This document shows positions 8,549-15,058 of a DNA stretch of 64,000 bases, piece by piece (within the stretch, counting starts at the first letter, position 1; the number at the start of each line of letters is the position of its first letter). The notes below the pieces were generated by a model. The model was not told the origin of the DNA. It searched no databases and worked only from the letters and a program-made list of their open reading frames with translations. Source of the stretch: Hymenobacter sp. CRA2 (GTDB lineage Bacteria; Bacteroidota; Bacteroidia; Cytophagales; Hymenobacteraceae); contig NZ_MVBC01000006.1 in the NCBI RefSeq assembly GCF_002007105.1, positions 1 through 64,000 of the forward strand. The letters are read 5' to 3'. The translations under genes were made by a program, and so were the position numbers.

Positions 8549-9322
8549 ATGGATACCCAGAAACTCGCCCGCGACGTGAAATTCCTCAAGGCTTACGCCC
8601 TAGCTGCCACCATCATTCCGGCGGCTACCCTGCTCTGCGCCTTCGGCAAGCCCGACAAACCAGTGCGCTTCGGGGAAATATCGGTGGAGCGCCTGAACTT
8701 GGTGGAGCGCGACGGCACCGTGAAGATGCTGATGAGCAACAAGGAACGGTTTCCGCAGGGCGTCACCGTCGACGGCAAGCACATCGACTATAAACGGGAG
8801 CACCCCGGCATGCTCTTCTACAACGACAAGGGCGAAGAGTGCGGCGGCCTGATTTTCGGCGGCGAAAAGGACAAGGATGGCAAGGTATCGGCCGGCGGAC
8901 ACCTTTCCTTCGACCGGTTCGGGCAGGATCAGGTCATTGCCCTCAACTACCAGGAGCAGGGCGGCGGCTACAAAGCCGGCCTCACTTTCAGCGACGCCCC
9001 CGACGAGTCGATGATGGCGCTGAAAGAAAAATACAAGGACGCCACACCCGAACAGCAGCAGCAGGCCGCGAAGGAGGGCAAGCTGGGTTTGATGCGCCGC
9101 ATGTACGTGGGTACCACTGCCGGCCGGTCCTCGGCCATGATTATGGCCGACCAGCGCGGCGAAACCCGCGTGATGCTGGTGGCCAACACCGACCAGTCGA
9201 CGCTCGACTTCAAGGACAACCAGGGCCGCACCCGCCTCACCATCGGCGTCGACAAAAACAACCAGCCCGTGCTCCGCTTCCTCGACGAGAACGGCAAGGA
9301 GATGAAAGCCACCGGCCTCTAG
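8549..9322 (+). CDS. Membrane-anchored hypothetical protein with DNQGRxRL-type repeats
   Basis: A 257-residue protein with one N-terminal membrane segment (AYALAATIIPAATLLCAF). The rest looks extracytoplasmic and carries repeated short beta-type units of the form 'L-x-ER-DG', 'F-x-D-N-Q-G-R-T-R-L-T-I-G-V-D' and 'L-R-F-L-D-E-N-G-K'. Such units recur in unclassified exported proteins of Bacteroidota and Proteobacteria. No enzymatic motif is seen. The start at 8549 is the first ATG; it lies 39 bp upstream of the two-component pair and may be part of the same transcript. Confidence 0.7.
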   Translation: MDTQKLARDVKFLKAYALAATIIPAATLLCAFGKPDKPVRFGEISVERLNLVERDGTVKMLMSNKERFPQGVTVDGKHIDYKREHPGMLFYNDKGEECGGLIFGGEKDKDGKVSAGGHLSFDRFGQDQVIALNYQEQGGGYKAGLTFSDAPDESMMALKEKYKDATPEQQQQAAKEGKLGLMRRMYVGTTAGRSSAMIMADQRGETRVMLVANTDQSTLDFKDNQGRTRLTIGVDKNNQPVLRFLDENGKEMKATGL

Positions 9323-9361
9323 CCCGCGTGCCGGCCGTACCCCGCTAACTTGCCGCTCACA

Positions 9362-10306
9362 ATGCGCAAGAAGCCCTGGTTTTACCTGTTTGTGCTCGGC
9401 CTGTCGGTGCTGCTGACCCTTTACACGCGCCTGACCATGGCCGTGAGCCCCGAGGAGTTCCACCTCTTTCCCGATGCGCCCTTCTGGACGTTTTTGGAGG
9501 CGCTGCTGGTGGTGTATTTGCTCGACCGGCTGCACGCCCGGGCCACGCGCCGCGGCCAGGCCAGCGGCCGGGCGGGCTACTACTTCGGCCTGCTCTGGCA
9601 AGGGACGCTGCTCTTTATCGGGCTGCTGCAGCTGTTGCAGGCCGCACTGGTGCTGTCGGGCATCGGCCGCGGCGACTACGGCGGCTGGTACCCTGTGGTG
9701 CGCGGTCTTTCCTCCGACGTATTCCTATACCTACTGACCGGCAGCATCTACCTGCCGTTCCTTTACCAGCAGCACGCGGGGCAGGTGCGCCTGGAGCTGG
9801 AACGCCTCGAAAAGGAGGCCGCACGCGCTAAGCTGCAGGTGCTGCAGCAGCACGTCGACCCGCATTTTCTCTTCAACAACCTCAACATCCTGGCCGCCCT
9901 TATCGAACCAGACAACGAGGCGGCCCACGCCTACGTGGTGCACCTGGCCGAAGTGTACCGCTACCCGGTGCGCACCCGCGAGCAGGAAGTGGTGCCCGTG
10001 ACCGAAGAGCTGGCCTTCGCCCGCGACTATTGCCACCTGCTGCGCTGCCGGTTCGGGGCCGCTTATCAGTTTGAACAAGACTTGCAGGCCACGCCCGCGC
10101 AACTGCAAAGCCAGCTCATGCCGCCCGGCGTGCTGCAGGAGCTACTCACCAACGCCGTAAAGCACAATTTGGCCAGCCGCGCCCAACCGCTGTGCATCTG
10201 GCTGCGCGTGCGCCCCACCGAGCTGGAGGTGCAGAACGAGCGGCGCCCGCGCCCCAGCCCGCGCCCGAGGCCGGCAGCGGCTGGGCCGGCCTACAGGCGC
10301 GGGTGA
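9362..10306 (+). CDS. LytS-type sensor histidine kinase, frameshifted near its C-terminus
   Basis: A membrane sensor kinase of the LytS/His_kinase family. Four hydrophobic segments occupy about residues 5-145, then a coiled linker leads to PHFLFNN (phospho-accepting His168) and the ATPase N-box QELLTNAVKHN. After residue 298 the frame runs into a low-complexity Arg/Pro/Ala tail and stops at 10306. The missing end of the ATPase domain is encoded in another frame to 10419. Losing one C from the CCCC run at 10252-10255 explains the break. The next gene encodes its likely partner regulator. Confidence 0.85.
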   Translation: MRKKPWFYLFVLGLSVLLTLYTRLTMAVSPEEFHLFPDAPFWTFLEALLVVYLLDRLHARATRRGQASGRAGYYFGLLWQGTLLFIGLLQLLQAALVLSGIGRGDYGGWYPVVRGLSSDVFLYLLTGSIYLPFLYQQHAGQVRLELERLEKEAARAKLQVLQQHVDPHFLFNNLNILAALIEPDNEAAHAYVVHLAEVYRYPVRTREQEVVPVTEELAFARDYCHLLRCRFGAAYQFEQDLQATPAQLQSQLMPPGVLQELLTNAVKHNLASRAQPLCIWLRVRPTELEVQNERRPRPSPRPRPAAAGPAYRRG

Positions 10307-10419
10307 CGCTGGTAGCTGCCGCGCCCGTGCGCGTAGCCGTCACCGCCGATACTTTTACCGTCACGCTGCCCCTCACGGCCGCGCTAGCTGTACCTGCCCA
10401 TGCGCATTCTGCTGATTGA
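10253..10419 (+). other. Out-of-frame C-terminal end of the LytS-type kinase
   Basis: In the frame one base away from the kinase the sequence reads PAPEAGSGWAGLQARV, then a stretch ending VRVAVTADTFTVTLPL. This is the usual end of a LytS ATPase domain (the GLxNLxxR motif and the final beta strands). This frame stops at 10419, overlapping the response regulator start by 20 bp, a common arrangement for coupled kinase/regulator pairs. It supports a one-base loss near 10252-10255. Confidence 0.8.
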
Positions 10420-11158
10420 GGACGAAGAACCCGCCCTGGCGCAGCTGCGCCGCTTTGTGCTGCAATACCACCCCGCCGCCACCATCGTGGCCGAGTGCCA
10501 GCAGGTGAGCGAGGCCGTCGGCTACCTGCGCCAGCACCCCGCGTCCGGCCTGATTCTGTCCGATATCGAGCTGCTCGACGGCAACGTGTTCCAGTTGTTT
10601 GAGCAGGTCACGGTCAGCAGCCCCGTTATCTTCATCACCGCTTACGACTCCTTTTTGGTGCAGGCGTTCGAGCAGAACGGCATTGCCTACGTGCTCAAGC
10701 CCGTGCAGTACGCCTACTTTGCGGCGGCCATGCAGAAATACGAACGGCTGCGCCAGGCCTTCCAGGGCGAAGTGCTGCAGCGCCTCACCACCGCTTACGC
10801 TGCCCCGGCGGTGCCCCAATACAAGCAGCGCCTTGTGAGCAAGTCGCGCACCGGGCTCTACGTGCTCAACGTGGCCGAGCTAGCCTACTTCCAGCTGCGC
10901 CACGGCGTCACCCATGCCATCGACCGGCAGGGCCGCGCCTACGTGCTCAACGAAACCCTGACCCAGCTCGAAGCCCTGCTCGACCCGGCGCACTTCTTCC
11001 GCCTCAACCGTAGCGGAATCGTGCAGCTCAGCGCCATTGAGCGACTCGAACCCTACTTCAACGACACGCTGGCCGTTCGGCTCAAGGGCATGCCCGAGGC
11101 GAAGCTGGTCAGCAGCACCCACCGCACCCCCGAGCTGCGCAAGGGGCTGCAGGGGTAG
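10400..11158 (+). CDS. LytTR-family response regulator
   Basis: A 252-residue response regulator. The receiver domain (1-120) has the acidic pocket EDEE, the phospho-acceptor Asp55 in SDIEL, and Lys100 in YVLKPV. A LytTR DNA-binding domain follows (about 145-250), with the pattern FRLNRSGIVQLSAIERLEPY and a basic end. It overlaps the true end of the kinase frame and is surely its partner. LytTR regulators bind direct repeats upstream of targets; the targets here are unknown. Confidence 0.93.
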   Translation: MRILLIEDEEPALAQLRRFVLQYHPAATIVAECQQVSEAVGYLRQHPASGLILSDIELLDGNVFQLFEQVTVSSPVIFITAYDSFLVQAFEQNGIAYVLKPVQYAYFAAAMQKYERLRQAFQGEVLQRLTTAYAAPAVPQYKQRLVSKSRTGLYVLNVAELAYFQLRHGVTHAIDRQGRAYVLNETLTQLEALLDPAHFFRLNRSGIVQLSAIERLEPYFNDTLAVRLKGMPEAKLVSSTHRTPELRKGLQG

Positions 11159-11202
11159 GAGGGCTGATGAAAGAAGGCATCGACGAGCACACGGAAACCA
11201 AG

Positions 11203-11316
11203 TAGTTATCCGTCATCCTGACGCTGGCAGGACCTTGCCACACCTGAACGATAGTCATTACAACGACTCGTGCTGGCGGGGCAAGGTCCTGCCTGCGTCA
11301 GGATGACGGATAACTA
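11203..11316. repeat. Dispersed palindromic element (AGGACCTT family), copy 1
   Basis: Arms of 37 bp (11203-11239 and 11280-11316) pair with a single mismatch around a 40-nt centre. Each arm includes GGCAGGACCTTGCC and the outer block CGTCATCCTGACG. The centre carries GAACGATAGTC and ACGACTCGTGCTGG, which recur in the copy at 57.7 kb. It lies between the LytTR regulator and the convergent cupin gene. Confidence 0.85.
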
Positions 11317-11359
11317 TTTTGCGGCAATTCTGCCTAAACAGCTTCCGTCACGGAGCGAC

Positions 11360-11728
11360 TTACTCTTCCCGGTTCACGGTATCGGGGCTGAAGGCCGGAA
11401 TGCAAATCGACCAGTACTCCACTTCCGCGTCGAAGGGGTTGGAGTAGCGCACCCGCGCCCCGCCTTTGATGAGCAGCGTCTGCCCCGCGCTCAGCTCAAT
11501 AGTCTCACCGTCGACTTCGAAGCGTTTGCGGCCGCGCACCACGATGGTGATTTCGTCGAACTGCGGGGTCTGGTGCGGCTCGCTCCAGTGCGGCGGTGCC
11601 ACCATGTGGGCCAGGCTGTACTGCCCGGTGCCGGTGCTGGCGTGGCCCACGTGTTCTTCGATGAGTTTACCGTCGGTGGTGGGCACCACGAAGGGCGCGG
11701 GGTTCAGGACGTAGCGTTTGTCAGCCAT
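11360..11728 (-). CDS. Cupin-domain protein
   Basis: A 122-residue single-domain cupin. The first cupin motif is HWSEPHQTPQFDEITIVVRG and the second is near PFDAEVEYWSICIP. The histidines and acidic residue of the first motif suggest a bound metal. Substrate and role are unknown. It is 45 bp downstream of the acetyltransferase-like gene on the same strand and may be in its operon. Confidence 0.85.
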   Translation of the reverse strand: MADKRYVLNPAPFVVPTTDGKLIEEHVGHASTGTGQYSLAHMVAPPHWSEPHQTPQFDEITIVVRGRKRFEVDGETIELSAGQTLLIKGGARVRYSNPFDAEVEYWSICIPAFSPDTVNREE

Positions 11729-11773
11729 GGCTGGGAATGGAAAAAGAATGGAAAGGCAGGAAGCGCGCAGGCA

Positions 11774-12712
11774 TCAGCGCCGGAGTAGCTCCAGCAGCTG
11801 AAACCAGCGGGAAGGCGTTTTGTGCACAAAAAAGTACGGCGTCTGCGTCGCGCCGAACTGCACCCGGATGCGCTCAATGGCCGGCAGCATACTGCCCTCA
11901 AAATCGAAGCACCGCAGCCCGAGCTGCTCGCTGGCGTAGCGGATGGCCTCCCAGATCAGCAGAATGCCCGAGCCGCTTTCGCGCAGCTCCGGGTCGTCGC
12001 CGGCCAGGTGGTAATAGGCCGTGTGCTGGTCCCAGATCAGGTACGCCGCCGAATGAACCCGCTGCTCCGCGTCGACGGCGAAGAACAGCTGCCGCGCCTG
12101 GTGCCGGGCCAGGGCCTCGTCGTGGCGCCGAAACTGCTCCCAGGTATACGGCATCGGCAGGCCCTGGCGGTGGAAGCTGAGCTGATTGATGCCATAGAAC
12201 GCCTCGGGCGAAAGGTCGTGGCGCACCTGCAGCTGCTGGCTGGCCTTCTGCAGGTTGCGCCGGATGTTGCGGTTGACGCCGCTACGTATGCCTTCCAGGT
12301 CCTGCAGGTTGTCGAGCCGGTAGGTATAGTAGGTGGTCTGCCGGTACTGCTGCCAGTAAAAAGGTAGCCAGTTGGTTACCAGCGGGTGAAAGTTCTGCCG
12401 AAAAGCAGCCAGCGGTGGCAACTGCTCGATGAGTGCCTGCAGCAGCGCGTGCTCTTTTTTGAGCACGCCGCGGTACTCCGGCAGCACGTACGGGCCCATG
12501 GTCTTCACAAACGGCGGCATGGTCACGTACCGAAACGGCCCTTTCTGCTTGCAGAAGTACGGCAGCGCGGCCGCTACCTGGCCCGCTTCTTCCGCCAGCA
12601 CCACGTCCCAGGCGCCGCCCGTGCAGCAGGCATCCAGATACCAGTCCTGCGCGAAGACGGGCAGATCCGGTGCCGTGCGGCAAAACGCTCGGTAGCGGTC
12701 CTTCGCTGACAT
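11774..12712 (-). CDS. GNAT/FemAB-like acetyltransferase
   Basis: A 312-residue cytosolic protein with the FemAB/BioF2-like acetyltransferase layout: an N-terminal half with PVFAQDWYLDACC and YVTMPPFVKTMGPYV, and a C-terminal GNAT fold with HSAAYLIWDQHTAYYHLAG followed by GSGILLIWEAIRYA. Related proteins transfer acyl or aminoacyl groups to cell-surface precursors or polysaccharides. The C-terminal FDFEGSMLPAIERIRVQFG segment is typical of this Bacteroidota subgroup. The acceptor is unknown. Confidence 0.8.
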   Translation of the reverse strand: MSAKDRYRAFCRTAPDLPVFAQDWYLDACCTGGAWDVVLAEEAGQVAAALPYFCKQKGPFRYVTMPPFVKTMGPYVLPEYRGVLKKEHALLQALIEQLPPLAAFRQNFHPLVTNWLPFYWQQYRQTTYYTYRLDNLQDLEGIRSGVNRNIRRNLQKASQQLQVRHDLSPEAFYGINQLSFHRQGLPMPYTWEQFRRHDEALARHQARQLFFAVDAEQRVHSAAYLIWDQHTAYYHLAGDDPELRESGSGILLIWEAIRYASEQLGLRCFDFEGSMLPAIERIRVQFGATQTPYFFVHKTPSRWFQLLELLRR

Positions 12713-12723
12713 AGCCGGGCCCG

Positions 12724-12969
12724 TTACTTGGCCCCGGGGCAGGCCCCGCTGGTGTAGGTTTTCACGCCGGCGTTGCTGGCCTGGCAGGCGTTGGAGTAGG
12801 TTTTCTGGTCACAGCCGCACACCGGGTCGTACTGCATGGTGCACATGGCGTCCTTACGGATCTTGCTCGGGTCGATGCAGTCAGCTGCGGCAGTAGAGGG
12901 CGTGCCACGCTGGCAGGCGCTGCCGAGCAGCAGCGCGAAGGACATCGAGAAAAACAGGCGAGCAGACAT
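12724..12969 (-). CDS. Kazal-type protease-inhibitor-like lipoprotein
   Basis: An 81-residue protein with a lipobox (LGSAC, Cys19) and a single Kazal-like domain. The six cysteines are at about 31, 43, 51, 53, 62 and 77, with the Kazal core YDPVCGCDQKTYSNAC. Kazal domains block serine proteases; bacterial lipoprotein forms may protect the envelope or act on host or competitor proteases, but this is untested here. It ends 12 bp upstream of the acetyltransferase gene, so the two are probably co-transcribed. The ATG at 12969 gives a clean lipoprotein signal. Confidence 0.85.
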   Translation of the reverse strand: MSARLFFSMSFALLLGSACQRGTPSTAAADCIDPSKIRKDAMCTMQYDPVCGCDQKTYSNACQASNAGVKTYTSGACPGAK

Positions 12970-13234
12970 AGGCAAAAGTGCTGGTGAGGGCGGAAAATTA
13001 CGCTTAAACTCTGATGGCAGGCCTTGTCTGTGCCAAACTGTCCCAAATCAGATGGCTGATTTTAACTGGTATATAGTTTGTGTTATATATTACCGGCACG
13101 CCGCCGGGATTTCCACCCTAGCTCAACAACCCGACGGAAAGCCTTTCGTATAGGCAGGCAAATCAGCCGTTGGATATATAGCCCGGCCGATTTTCTACCG
13201 AGAACCTTTCTTTCAACCCCACATCCTTCCTCCC

Positions 13235-13669
13235 ATGTCTTACAACGAAGACAACAACTCGGGCAAAGTCCTGCTGGCCCTGCTGGCCGGCGCCAGCGCT
13301 GGCATCGTGGCCGGCCTGCTCATCGCTCCCGACAAAGGCAGCGCTACCCGTGGCAACCTGAAAAACTACGCCGGCAAATACGGCGACCAGTTTGGCGACA
13401 CGCTCAATAAGTTCGGCACCCAGCTCGACGGCACCTTCAAGAACCTGGTGGAGAAGCTGGAAGACCTTGGCGTGACCGGCGCCGGCTCCAGCCTGAACCT
13501 GAAAGGCGACTGGGAACAGTCGAAAGGCAAGCTGAAGCAGCAGTACGCCCAGCTCACCGACGAAGACCTGACTTACTCGGAGGGCGCCGCTGATGAGCTC
13601 GTAGGCCGCCTGCAGGAGAAGCTCGGCAAGGGCAAGCGCGAAATCGTGAAAATCCTCAACGACCTGTAG
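13235..13669 (+). CDS. YtxH-CsbD fusion stress protein
   Basis: A 144-residue protein. Residues 9-35 (GKVLLALLAGASAGIVAGLL) form the hydrophobic start of a YtxH domain, followed by an amphipathic coil with FGDTLNKFGTQLDGTFKNL. Residues 88-144 match the CsbD pattern: LKGDWEQSKGKLKQQYAQLT, DEDLTYSEGAADELVGRLQ and a Lys-rich end. Both families are linked to general stress. Having both on one chain, next to a second YtxH gene, suggests a stress locus. A strong terminator follows. Confidence 0.85.
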   Translation: MSYNEDNNSGKVLLALLAGASAGIVAGLLIAPDKGSATRGNLKNYAGKYGDQFGDTLNKFGTQLDGTFKNLVEKLEDLGVTGAGSSLNLKGDWEQSKGKLKQQYAQLTDEDLTYSEGAADELVGRLQEKLGKGKREIVKILNDL

Positions 13670-13696
13670 TCGTTTCGGTTTCCGAATCAGTGTAAA

Positions 13697-13730
13697 ACGC
13701 CCCGTACCCCGTCGGTACGGGGCGTTTTTT
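13697..13730 (+). terminator. Intrinsic terminator after the YtxH-CsbD gene
   Basis: AACGCCCCGTACC pairs with GGTACGGGGCGTT, followed by TTTT. Confidence 0.92.
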
Positions 13731-13822
13731 CTGATAACCTTCCCCTCACAATCCCGTTAGGTAGCTACGGCCCCGCGGCCCGTTCGCATCTTCCTCCTCA
13801 CCCTAAAACACCTCATTCCGTT

Positions 13823-14326
13823 ATGAAAGACAACAGCGGTAAAGTACTTCTCGCCTTGCTGGCCGGTGCCAGCGCCGGTATTGTAGCGGGCTTGCTGATG
13901 GCCCCCGAGGCCGGCACGGCCACGCGTGAAACCTGGGGCAAGTCGCTCGGTAAGTTCGGCGACGACCTGAACAAGCTGCTGCAGGATGGCCTTTCCAAAC
14001 TGGATGCGCTGAAAGGCGGTGGTGGCAGCGGCGACGAAGCCGGCGCCGACCGTTCCGGGGCCGAAGATGCGCTGGCCGGCATGGGCGGTGGAGCCAGCGG
14101 CAGCGCCGGCAGCTCGTCGTCGGGCCGCGGCAAAAGTGGCGGTAGCAAAGCCAGCAACGGCGGCAGCGCTGGTGGCTCGTCGTCGGGCGCTGGCAGCAGC
14201 ACCTCCGGCTCGGCCGGCACCTCCAGTGGCGACGCTGGCGCTTCTACGGCCAGCTCGTCGCGCACCACGGGCGGTGGCGAAGCGGCAGCTGGTGGCACCA
14301 CCGGCGGCAGCGGCGTAGGCAGCTAA
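13823..14326 (+). CDS. YtxH-domain protein with Ser/Gly-rich tail
   Basis: A 167-residue protein. The first 60 residues repeat the YtxH start of the upstream gene (GKVLLALLAGASAGIVAGLL) and its coil, so the two genes are paralogs in that part. From about residue 65 the chain is almost entirely Gly, Ser, Ala and Thr and is probably disordered. No CsbD part is present. No terminator separates the stop from the RNA copy that starts 22 bp later, so that RNA may be made from this gene's transcript. Confidence 0.8.
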   Translation: MKDNSGKVLLALLAGASAGIVAGLLMAPEAGTATRETWGKSLGKFGDDLNKLLQDGLSKLDALKGGGGSGDEAGADRSGAEDALAGMGGGASGSAGSSSSGRGKSGGSKASNGGSAGGSSSGAGSSTSGSAGTSSGDAGASTASSSRTTGGGEAAAGGTTGGSGVGS

Positions 14327-14347
14327 CACAGGATTTTTTCGGCCCAA

Positions 14348-14598
14348 GCGTAACCTTATGGTAACGCTGTCGTTAAAGAAGGTAGAAATTGACTTAGATA
14401 AGTCGCTGCATTCTTCGCTGAAGCAAAATTGCCAAACGGTTAAGCTTCTGTACGGATTTGGTTAAACAGCCGTAACAGCAAAATTGACTGGTATTCTGGT
14501 AAGCTTCTTCAGTTAGTAAAGCAGCCGAGTTTAGCTAAGACAATTCTAAAAGAAAGGCCTCGTACCCGTTTAGACTGGTGCGAGGCCTTTCGACTTTT
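14348..14598 (+). ncRNA. Putative structured RNA, copy A (unnamed family)
   Basis: A 251-nt non-coding segment starting GCGTAACCTT and ending in an intrinsic terminator. It aligns along its length with a second copy at 14659-14902. Predicted hairpins include TAAC/GTTA closing an inner ATGGT/GCTGT helix (14351-14375), GACTT/AAGTC (14391-14404) and TACGG/CCGTA (14451-14474) with loop ATTTGGTTAAACAG. The block AGCAAAATTG occurs twice (14422 and 14477). No reading frame is conserved between the copies. No known RNA family is recognised. Strand is taken from the terminator. Confidence 0.65.
14552..14598 (+). terminator. Intrinsic terminator of RNA copy A
   Basis: GAAAGGCCTCGTACC pairs with GGTGCGAGGCCTTTC (one T-G pair), followed by CGACTTTT. 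The tail CGAC-TTTT is shared with copy B. Confidence 0.92.
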
Positions 14599-14658
14599 GT
14601 GGCCTTACCAGCCAACCTGCGCTAAAAGCAGAAGGCGCTGCGAAAAAAGCTAAACGAT

Positions 14659-14902
14659 GCGTAACCTTCTGATAACATCAGCGTTAAAGCTAGTGTAATC
14701 AGTTTGTAAGAAGGTCGGATAAACCTTCGGAGCAAAATTGCCGACTGTGGAGCTTCTGCCAGGATCTGGTCAAACAACCTGGAAGTAAAATCTCACTAGT
14801 CCATCGCACATTTCTTCGATGTGTACTGACCGGAATGGTTAACTGATTAATAGAAGAAAGCCCCCCGTGCACGTTATTAGCACGAGGGGCTTTCGACGTT
14901 TT
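14659..14902 (+). ncRNA. Putative structured RNA, copy B (unnamed family)
   Basis: A 244-nt homolog of copy A, 311 bp downstream. The TAAC/GTTA helix is kept and the inner helix becomes CTGAT/ATCAG (14662-14686). A GAAGGT/ACCTTC hairpin lies at 14710-14727. The hairpin after AGCTTCTG becomes CCAGG/CCTGG (14759-14782) with loop ATCTGGTCAAACAA: three of five stem pairs differ from copy A but all still pair, while the loop changes only by transitions. It ends in its own terminator. lysS downstream is on the other strand, so this is not a leader of lysS. Confidence 0.65.
14855..14902 (+). terminator. Intrinsic terminator of RNA copy B
   Basis: GAAAGCCCC..GTGC pairs with GCAC..GGGGCTTTC, followed by CGACGTTTT. 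Confidence 0.92.
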
Positions 14903-14927
14903 AGCCAGTATCCATTTTGCACTGAAG

Positions 14928-15033
14928 CTGTCATTCTTGATTTAGTACCCGCAAAGCGAAGGACCTTATTACGTCAGATAGTAGTCAAGCTATCCAAACG
15001 TGATAAGGTCCTTCACTTTGCTCAGGATGACAG
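14928..15033. repeat. Dispersed palindromic element (AGGACCTT family), copy 2
   Basis: The arms CTGTCAT..GCAAAGCGAAGGACCTTAT and ATAAGGTCCTTCACTTTGC..ATGACAG pair with a few mismatches. The element sits between the RNA copy B terminator and the 3' end of lysS. Confidence 0.85.
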
Positions 15034-15058
15034 AAACTGCTGTGGCGTCAAGCCAAGA

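Noticed and set aside
14348-14902. Riboswitch or leader of lysS
   Set aside because: The terminators place the RNAs on the plus strand, whereas lysS is on the minus strand and ends, not starts, nearby.
14348-14902. 6S RNA or tmRNA
   Set aside because: There is no tRNA-like end or tag frame, and the multi-hairpin layout with an intrinsic terminator does not look like the single long rod with a central bubble of 6S RNA.
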